Positions 17,959 through 24,320 of a stretch of 38,290 bases of DNA are shown here, one piece after another. The stretch is taken from assembly GCA_947507965.1 (NCBI GenBank), contig CANNQU010000031.1, forward strand, positions 1 through 38,290. The letters run 5' to 3'. The position numbers were made by a program, and so were the translations under genes. Within the stretch, counting starts at the first letter, position 1. The number at the start of each line of letters is the position of its first letter. Source of the DNA: Bacteroidota bacterium. Lineage in GTDB: Bacteria; Bacteroidota; Bacteroidia; UKL13-3. The notes under the pieces are model-generated. The model made no database searches and was not told the DNA's origin. It saw only the letters and a list, made by a program, of their open reading frames with translations.

Positions 17959-17986
17959 AAAACCCGCCACTAGAGCGGGTTTTTTA
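17959..17986 (+). terminator. Strong rho-independent terminator without an obvious gene
   Basis: The stem AAAACCCGC (17959-17967) pairs with GCGGGTTTT (17975-17983) around a 7-nt loop and runs into a T tract. It reads as a plus-strand terminator. No plus-strand gene lies between the HNH gene and this point. The likeliest explanation is that it belonged to the tRNA/tmRNA gene whose 3'-end-like piece lies just upstream. Confidence 0.75.
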
Positions 17987-18011
17987 TTTCACCTGTTCGC
18001 TCGAGTTCATG
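17975..18011 (+). repeat. Left copy of an imperfect direct repeat (partner at 24268-24305)
   Basis: This copy begins with the 3' arm of the terminator (GCGGG and the T run), then reads CACCTGTTCGCT and AGTTCATG. The partner at 24268-24305 matches at about 32 of 39 aligned positions by eye, including the blocks CTGTTCGCT and AGTTCATG. A third partial copy, GTTCGC then AGTTCA, lies at 17945-17958. The two full copies bracket the hipBST and caspase genes. Confidence 0.6.
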
Positions 18012-18044
18012 TGTTTACCATCTTTGCTTCACCTATTTTAATTA

Positions 18045-18138
18045 TACCCGAACGGGGCTTTATTGTCAATTTATTAATTATTAATACCCGAACAGTACTA
18101 TATTGATATTAATTATTATATTTGTACCCATAAGGGTA
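18045..18138 (+). promoter_or_regulatory. Promoter/operator region of hipBST with three TACCC sites at 40-bp spacing
   Basis: TACCC occurs at 18045, 18085 and 18125, so the spacing is exactly 40 bp twice. The first two sites share a longer block (TACCCGAAC, then CT and TATTG). The third is a clean palindrome, TACCC-N4-GGGTA (18125-18138), ending 10 bp before the hipB start. A TATATTTG box (18117-18124) fits the Bacteroidota -7 consensus TAnnTTTG and abuts the third site. E. coli HipB binds TATCC-N8-GGATA operators, so an autoregulatory role for HipB at these sites is a fair inference. Confidence 0.7.
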
Positions 18139-18148
18139 TACTAGTATC

Positions 18149-18580
18149 ATGGGAAATATAGCAGCATACGTAAAATATCAACGTAAAAAACTGGGAATGA
18201 CACAAGAAGAACTTGCGTTAAAAGCAGGTGTTGGCATTCGCTTTGTTCGTGAATTAGAACGTGGTAAGGAAACCATTCAGTTGGATAAAGTAAATCAGGT
18301 ACTCTCCCTATTTGGAACTTCATTAACTCCAGTGAAACAACATATTGATGCCTATGATATCATTTTCAACTATTTTAATAAGGCCGTTAAAATTACACTT
18401 AACAATAAATTGGTTAAGTATGGGATACTTATTAAGGAGATTATCGACCCTAAAGTAAACCAAATTAAAGAGTGGCAATTTGTACCAAATAAATATGCCA
18501 TAAAATATCATCAAAAACCTGATGAGAATCTCATAGAAATAATTCAGCATTCGGATATTCAAAACATCGAAGAACAATAA
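18149..18580 (+). CDS. hipB: HipB-like XRE-family antitoxin
   Basis: This 143-residue protein begins with an XRE helix-turn-helix (GMTQEELALKAGVGIRFVRE, about 16-35, followed by LERGKETI), the HipB signature. Residues ~68-143 form an extra C-terminal domain not present in classical 88-residue HipB. HipB represses its operon by binding palindromic operators and takes part in neutralising the kinase toxin. The three spaced TACCC sites upstream are probable targets. The next gene starts 1 bp after the stop, and the order hipB-hipS-hipT matches the tripartite HipBST loci. Confidence 0.87.
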   Translation: MGNIAAYVKYQRKKLGMTQEELALKAGVGIRFVRELERGKETIQLDKVNQVLSLFGTSLTPVKQHIDAYDIIFNYFNKAVKITLNNKLVKYGILIKEIIDPKVNQIKEWQFVPNKYAIKYHQKPDENLIEIIQHSDIQNIEEQ

Positions 18581-18581
18581 A

Positions 18582-18899
18582 ATGAAAAAGGGAATTGTTT
18601 TTAAAAAGGACATCGAAGCCGGAAAGGTTTGGCAAGATGAATCCGGATTCGGTTTTCAATATAAAGCGGACTATTTGAAAAATCCGAAGTATGGCCCCGT
18701 TAGCAGAACTTTACCATTGCGTGAAGAAGCATTTACTGATGAAACGATATTGCCATTTTTTGATGGCTTGATTCCTGAAGGTTGGCTCTTGCAAATTGCA
18801 ATTGATAATTGGAAGCTTAATCCGAGAGATCGTATGAATTTGCTTCTTACCCTTTGTCATGATTGCATTGGTGATATAAGAATTATAAAAGAAAAATAA
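18582..18899 (+). CDS. hipS: HipS-like protein (HipA N-terminal subdomain)
   Basis: This 105-residue protein corresponds to the N-terminal subdomain of HipA, here a separate gene. It has the family motif FFDGLIPEGW near 63-72, then a helix and the ending GDIRII. In the E. coli O127 HipBST system the equivalent protein, HipS, is the antitoxin that inhibits the kinase HipT. That role is inferred here from gene order and similarity. It sits between hipB (1-bp gap) and the kinase gene (1-bp gap). Confidence 0.85.
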   Translation: MKKGIVFKKDIEAGKVWQDESGFGFQYKADYLKNPKYGPVSRTLPLREEAFTDETILPFFDGLIPEGWLLQIAIDNWKLNPRDRMNLLLTLCHDCIGDIRIIKEK

Positions 18900-18900
18900 G

Positions 18901-19833
18901 ATGAAGTGTTTACTTTGCTATAAAGCGCTATCGAATGGCGAAACAGATTATCATGCAAAATGTGTGATGAAGAAATTCGGATTCAACGAAATGCCTGCCA
19001 TCGATATTGATGAGAAGAAGCTCACCGATTATGCCAAGAAAATAGTAAGGGCACATACCACTATCACCGGAGTGCAGCCTAAACTTAGTTTGTGGTTGGA
19101 GGAGAGGAAAAATAAAATTCGATTCACTATCATTAATGAAAAAAGTAATTACATCATCAAACCCAAAAGCGAAACCTTTCAATTCCTGCCTGAAAACGAA
19201 GACCTCTGTATGCACCTTGCAGAAGAGTTTGGCATCTTGACTGCAAAGCATGGACTGGTAAGATTACCCGGTGGCTCTTTAGCCTATATTACCAAGCGAT
19301 TCGATAGAATAGGTGAACACAAATTAGCCAGTGAAGATTTATGTCAACTTACAGAAACCTTGACAGAGAATAAATATAGGGGTAGTCATGAAAAAATAGG
19401 AAAAGCTATAAAACTTTATTCATCACAAGCTGGATTAGACGCCTTACATTATTTTGAGCTAGTGGTGTTCTGTTTTATAACAGGCAATGCCGATATGCAT
19501 TTGAAAAACTTTTCATTATTAGAAGATGAACGAGGGATTTTTTCATTAAGCCCTGCCTATGATTTGGTTAGTACCTGTTTGGTTATAAAAAATGAGGACG
19601 AGCAATTGAGTTTATCCATTAACGGAAGAAGAAATAAAATTGCTAAAAAGGATTTTGACGTATTGGCTAAAAGCCTTTCCCTAAAAGAAAAACAGACAGA
19701 AAATTGTTATCAATCAATTTTGAATAAAAAGGATAATGGGAAATGGTGGATTGAAAATAGCTTTTTACCGGATGATCACAAAGAGAAATTAAGTACGTTA
19801 TTGGAAACTCGAATGAAATTATTGGCTAATTAA
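18901..19833 (+). CDS. hipT: HipT-like serine/threonine kinase toxin
   Basis: This 310-residue HipA-superfamily kinase lacks the N-terminal subdomain, which is encoded by the preceding gene. A short zinc-ribbon-like head (C3-x2-C6 and H18-x2-C21) precedes the kinase. The Gly-rich loop region is TTITGVQPKLSL (53-64). Further motifs are IIKPKS with the ATP-binding Lys, the catalytic loop GNADMHLKN and the metal-binding PAYDLVST. All are intact, so the kinase should be active. HipA and HipT kinases phosphorylate aminoacyl-tRNA synthetases (GltX, TrpS); the target here is unknown. In E. coli HipT the autophosphorylated residues before GVQ are two serines (SIS). Here the corresponding residues are threonines (T54, T56). 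Confidence 0.88.
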   Translation: MKCLLCYKALSNGETDYHAKCVMKKFGFNEMPAIDIDEKKLTDYAKKIVRAHTTITGVQPKLSLWLEERKNKIRFTIINEKSNYIIKPKSETFQFLPENEDLCMHLAEEFGILTAKHGLVRLPGGSLAYITKRFDRIGEHKLASEDLCQLTETLTENKYRGSHEKIGKAIKLYSSQAGLDALHYFELVVFCFITGNADMHLKNFSLLEDERGIFSLSPAYDLVSTCLVIKNEDEQLSLSINGRRNKIAKKDFDVLAKSLSLKEKQTENCYQSILNKKDNGKWWIENSFLPDDHKEKLSTLLETRMKLLAN

Positions 19834-20159
19834 ATTTTACACCCCGAGTTACTCGCCAGAGCATAGCGTGTTATACCCCAACTTACATGCCGTGTAACTC
19901 GGCGATTTAAAATGTTTGACACTCCTCAAATAAACAATTTTATTTCCTATTTATCGGCCTATAGGTTAAATTACAACCATTGACGATAGGCATTGAAACT
20001 TTTAGAAAAATTTCAATTCTGTTTTCACCAAAGCATAACTTTCAGAAGATGAATTGAAACTATTTTAAACCCAACTCATCAGTCTATAACAGCTATGAAT
20101 GCTGGATGTAATAAATCCGATTATTTGTTGTTATTTACTTCAAAATAAATCAGCACTCA
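19834..20159. other. Intergenic region with a 9-bp inverted repeat
   Basis: This 326-bp gap carries CCGAGTTAC (19844-19852) and its complement GTAACTCGG (19894-19902), separated by 41 bp. No T tract follows, so it is not a standard terminator. The remaining ~250 bp are AT-rich and should contain the promoter of the WD40-caspase gene. No credible ORF or clear promoter box was seen. Confidence 0.4.
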
Positions 20160-23100
20160 ATGACATTAAGAAAACTAATGAAAGATGCAAGGATAAAGGC
20201 TTCATTTTTTTTATGGATAATTTTCTTTTGTAACTTAATACAAGGTCAGCAGCCGAAGTTGATGCTGCCTATTGGGCATACCGGAAGTATCAATTCAGCA
20301 AACTTTAGCCCTGATGGCAAAAAGATTGTGACCACTTCGTGGGATAAGACAGCAAAAATATGGGATGTCCAAACCGGAAAACTGATTGCAAATTTAGTCG
20401 GACATTCTGAAGAGGTCAAATCCGCAATATTTAGCTCTGATGGTAAAAAGATTTTGACCTTTTCGCAGGATTACACAGCAAAAATCTGGGATGCTCAAAA
20501 CGGAAAGTTGTTGTTTGATTTAGTCGGACACACCGCCAAAATCCTATCAGCAAAATTTAGCACTGATGGTAAAATGATTTTGACCAATTCGTGGGATAAG
20601 AGAGCAAAAATCTGGGATGTACAAACAGGAAAACTGCTCGCAAATTTAATAGGACACACCAAAAAGGTCACATCCGCAATATTTAGCCCAGATGCTAAAA
20701 AGATATTAACAACTTCAGAGGATTTAACTTTAAAGCTTTGGGATGCTCAAAATGGGAAATTGCTTGTGAATATTGCCGTAGGTTCTGATAATTACATTTC
20801 AGCAACCTTTATTGAGAATGGAAAGAACATCTTGACTGCTTCATGGAATCACTCACCAAAAGTTTGGGATGTCCAAACAGGAAAATTGATATTGGAATTA
20901 GCTGATACTTCTACGACGACGGCGGAATATATCTCTAATGCTAAAACGATAGTAACCACTTCAAATTATAATCATAGTGTAAAACTTTGGGATGCTCAAA
21001 ATGGAAAATTGCTTGCCAATATAGTTGGAGATTCTGGTGTATATACCTTCGCAGAAGTCAGCCCAGATGATTTTAAGATTATGATTCATTTCCGTAATAA
21101 TATAAAACTATTGGATGCCCAAAACGGAGAATTTCTTTCAAGTATAGCTGTAAATGATAATGAGTATAATTCAGCAAAATTTAGCCCAGATGGCTTAAAT
21201 ATTATGACTTCATCAGACTATAAAGTTAAGATATGGGATGCCCAAAGCGGAAATTTGTTAATCAACTTAATAGACATTTTTTCAGCAAGAGGCAGTTTTT
21301 ATAGCCCTGATGGTAACAAAATTGTTATCTTACATGATCTCAGCTTGACAATATTAAACGCCCAAACAGGAAGATTAATTTCAGAAATGTCCGGCCATTC
21401 CAATGACTTTACTTCTGCCTGCTTTAGTCCTGATGGCCAAAGTTTGGTTACAGCAGGCGATGGAACAGCAAAAATATGGGACGTCAAAACCAATATTCTT
21501 CATGCAGTTTTAGTCGATGATAAAATCCCCATTAATACAGCGCGATTTAGCCCTGATGGTAAAACGATTCTTACTGTTTCTGAAAAGAGTTATATTAATT
21601 ATGCGAAAATATGGGATGCGCAAACCGGAAAATTAATTTTGGGTTTGTATGGTCATGATCAGAGAATCAATTCAGCTGTATTTAACCCTGATGGCAAAAC
21701 AATTGTTACTGCTTCAGACGATGGAACAGCAAAAATATGGGAGACCCAAACAGGAAAAATGTTAATTGATATAAGGAAGAACTATAAACTAAGAGGGTCT
21801 AAAGCCTCTCTATATTGTGCAAACTTTAGCCCTGATGGCAAAACGATTGTGACCATTTCTGGTGATACAAATGTAAGAATATATGCACAAACCGGGAAAC
21901 TGCTTACAGAGTTACTCGGACATTCAGAGCGGGTCAATTCTGCAGACTTTAGTCCCGATAGTAGGATGATTGTTACAGCTTCGTTGGATAAAACTGTAAA
22001 AATTTGGGATGTACAAACCGGAAAACTGCTTTCAAATTTAGTCGGACATTCTGAAGGGGTCAACTTCGCAATATTTAGCCCTGATGGTAAAAAGATTGTG
22101 ACCACTTCGTGGGATAACACAGCAAAAATATGGGATGCCCAAACCGGTAAGCTGCTTGCAAATTTAGTTGGACATTCTGTAGGGGTCAAATTCGCAATAT
22201 TTAGCCCTGATGGTAAAAAGATTGTGACCGCTTCGGATGATAACACAGCAAAAATATGGGATGCACAAACCGGAAAATTACTATCGAATTTAAACGGACA
22301 TTTGTCAGGGATTAGTTCAATAATATTTAATGCAGATGGAAATAGGCTTGTTACTGTTTCTTCTGATAACACAATAAAATTATGGGAAGTAGCAAATGGA
22401 AGAATATTATACACTTTCCTGACTACTGACAGCGCTGATTATTTGGTGTACGACAAGGATTATAGATATGATGGAACCGAAGGTGCCCGTAAGCTAATTT
22501 ACTTCACGTGTGGATCAGAAATAATAGAACTTGACCAAGTGAAGGATCTCTGCTGGGAGCCTGGGCTCGTCAGTAAAATTAATGGAATAAATAAGGAGCC
22601 GATTACTGCGAAAAAACTATCAGACATAAATATTTGCGGCCATGTCCCAATCTTGGAAAAAATGGAGGGATCAAAAGACTTGAAGAAAATAAAAGTCATA
22701 CGTAATTCAGGCGGCATCGGTGAGGTAACAATCTATATAAACCAAAAAGAAATCGAGAAGGTGCCTGTTTCTTCTCTGGTTTTTGTTAATAATGAGGCCA
22801 CAGTAACAATCGATTTAAAGAATTATAAAAATTATTTCGAACCAGGAAAAGAAAACAGTGTTCAATTGCAATCTCGTACTGCCGATTTAACGATGAGCAC
22901 TAAAGGCGCGGAATTATTATATGTATCGGAAGAGAATACCACCACCGCCCCAAATCTCTATGCAATCATCGCCGGGGTAAGCGATTATAAAGGCACCTTA
23001 CTCGATTTGAAATTCGCGGCTAAAGATGCTTCCGACTTTAGCAATGCATTGCAACTTGCAGCTCGTAAGCTTTTAAACATTGATGGCGTTGAACATGTAT

Positions 23101-24110
23101 TTGTAAATACCTTCGTTACCGGTAGTGCCACTCCTCCAACAAAAGCAAATATTAGCAGTGCCTTTGCGGAATTAAAGTTAAAAGCAAAACCCAACGATAT
23201 TATCGTAGTTTACGTTTCAGGGCATGGTGAGAAGTTCGGAACGGAAGCCACTAATTTCTATTATCTGACATCTGATGCCGGCTCATTTAATTTAGCGGGG
23301 GTAGAAAAAGAGGTTGCCATTTCCACTAACGAATTTGCCGATTGGCTGAAAGTAATTCCGGCTCGTAAACAAATTCTGATTCTTGATGCTTGCGCTTCCG
23401 GTAAACTAGCAGAAGATATCGCCATTGCAATGCGTGCTGCAGTTCCCAGTGATCAGATAAAAGCACTTGACCGATTGAACAGCCGTACTGGAACTTTTAT
23501 TCTAAGCGCCGCTGCTGCGAATCAATCGGCGTATGAGACTTCTAAGTATGGGCAAGGATTATTAACGTACAGTTTATTGTTCGGTATGAAATCGGGTGAA
23601 GCCCTGAAAGATGGAAAATATGTTGATGTAGATAAACTCTTTCAATATTGTACTGATAAAGTAAAGGAACTGGCCAATGGAATCGGTGGTATACAAGACC
23701 CAGTCATTTCGAAACCATACGGAGGCGCTAGTTTTGATATTGGCAAAATCGATGCTGATGTTTCATCCAAAATTATTTTATCATTACCGAAACCGATTTT
23801 TACAAATTCCAGACTCACCAATCCGGAGACAGGTGAGGATAATTTAGGTTTGGAGAATGAGCTTGACAATATATTAATGGAATATGCCTCCAGAGGCAAT
23901 GCAAATTTTGTGTTCGCCGATAGATCACAACTTAATGATTCTTTTAAATTAATAGGAGTGTATCACCTTACTAATAATAAAATTTCTATCACCGTGCGAG
24001 TTAAAAAGGGAGCAGATGAAATTCTGAAATTTGAGATTACAGATTTCGAGAATGATAAGGAGAAGCTGGCAAAGGAAATTTTGGATCAGGTGCAACGGAA
24101 TTTGAAGTAA
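20160..24110 (+). CDS. Secreted WD40-repeat caspase-like protease
   Basis: This 1316-residue protein starts with a signal peptide (basic start, hydrophobic FFLWIIFFCNLIQG, probable cleavage before QQPK near residue 30). About 17 WD40 repeats follow to about residue 755, with the recurring FSPDGKKIVT and AKIWDAQTGKLL. A connecting region with a possible Ig-like fold precedes a peptidase C14 (caspase-like) domain: His1022 in YVSGHGE and Cys1078 in LDACASG, both intact. The last ~100 residues resemble a FlgO/TolB-type periplasmic domain. Export makes a role as a cytosolic suicide protease less likely; a periplasmic or surface-linked protease is inferred. Blades 14-16 and blade 1 are nearly identical in DNA, indicating recent repeat duplication or conversion. 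The gene sits alone and lies inside the direct repeats at 17975 and 24268. Confidence 0.9.
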   Translation: MTLRKLMKDARIKASFFLWIIFFCNLIQGQQPKLMLPIGHTGSINSANFSPDGKKIVTTSWDKTAKIWDVQTGKLIANLVGHSEEVKSAIFSSDGKKILTFSQDYTAKIWDAQNGKLLFDLVGHTAKILSAKFSTDGKMILTNSWDKRAKIWDVQTGKLLANLIGHTKKVTSAIFSPDAKKILTTSEDLTLKLWDAQNGKLLVNIAVGSDNYISATFIENGKNILTASWNHSPKVWDVQTGKLILELADTSTTTAEYISNAKTIVTTSNYNHSVKLWDAQNGKLLANIVGDSGVYTFAEVSPDDFKIMIHFRNNIKLLDAQNGEFLSSIAVNDNEYNSAKFSPDGLNIMTSSDYKVKIWDAQSGNLLINLIDIFSARGSFYSPDGNKIVILHDLSLTILNAQTGRLISEMSGHSNDFTSACFSPDGQSLVTAGDGTAKIWDVKTNILHAVLVDDKIPINTARFSPDGKTILTVSEKSYINYAKIWDAQTGKLILGLYGHDQRINSAVFNPDGKTIVTASDDGTAKIWETQTGKMLIDIRKNYKLRGSKASLYCANFSPDGKTIVTISGDTNVRIYAQTGKLLTELLGHSERVNSADFSPDSRMIVTASLDKTVKIWDVQTGKLLSNLVGHSEGVNFAIFSPDGKKIVTTSWDNTAKIWDAQTGKLLANLVGHSVGVKFAIFSPDGKKIVTASDDNTAKIWDAQTGKLLSNLNGHLSGISSIIFNADGNRLVTVSSDNTIKLWEVANGRILYTFLTTDSADYLVYDKDYRYDGTEGARKLIYFTCGSEIIELDQVKDLCWEPGLVSKINGINKEPITAKKLSDINICGHVPILEKMEGSKDLKKIKVIRNSGGIGEVTIYINQKEIEKVPVSSLVFVNNEATVTIDLKNYKNYFEPGKENSVQLQSRTADLTMSTKGAELLYVSEENTTTAPNLYAIIAGVSDYKGTLLDLKFAAKDASDFSNALQLAARKLLNIDGVEHVFVNTFVTGSATPPTKANISSAFAELKLKAKPNDIIVVYVSGHGEKFGTEATNFYYLTSDAGSFNLAGVEKEVAISTNEFADWLKVIPARKQILILDACASGKLAEDIAIAMRAAVPSDQIKALDRLNSRTGTFILSAAAANQSAYETSKYGQGLLTYSLLFGMKSGEALKDGKYVDVDKLFQYCTDKVKELANGIGGIQDPVISKPYGGASFDIGKIDADVSSKIILSLPKPIFTNSRLTNPETGEDNLGLENELDNILMEYASRGNANFVFADRSQLNDSFKLIGVYHLTNNKISITVRVKKGADEILKFEITDFENDKEKLAKEILDQVQRNLK

Positions 24111-24320
24111 TCGGAGAGCCGAGACAGCTATGGTGGGAAGTAATGTAAAATAAAAAATAACAATAGTTGAAGAAATATAAAATGATTAAATTACTATTCA
24201 TCATATTTTTAGTTCATCTTTTTTTAGGAGAATATTGGTATGGCCATAAGCCGATATTGATGTTAGTGCGGTTTTTTGTTTTTCAACTGTTCGCTAAAGT
24301 TCATGAATGTCTTTTGTCCA
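24111..24320. other. Intergenic region between the caspase gene and the EF-G2 gene
   Basis: This 210-bp gap has no credible gene. A plus-strand frame with a hydrophobic start (MIKLLFIIFLVHLFLGE) begins at 24182 but runs antisense into the EF-G gene, so it is probably chance or a remnant of a signal peptide. The right part holds the second copy of the direct repeat. Confidence 0.45.
24268..24305 (+). repeat. Right copy of the imperfect direct repeat (partner at 17975-18011)
   Basis: This copy has GCGG and a T run, then CAACTGTTCGCTAAAGTTCATG. It lies 16 bp from the end of the EF-G2 gene and could mark the right boundary of the accessory island or of the hipBST-caspase module. The T run after GCGG lacks its 5' stem partner, so this copy has lost the terminator function. 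Confidence 0.6.

Noticed and set aside
20265-22400. Regularly spaced DNA repeats resembling a repeat array such as CRISPR
   Set aside because: The period (~126 bp) is in frame and encodes WD40 blades; there are no identical short repeats with unique spacers.
21782-22414. 210-residue minus-strand frame
   Set aside because: It is the antisense shadow of the WD40 repeats; its internal repetition mirrors the plus-strand blades.
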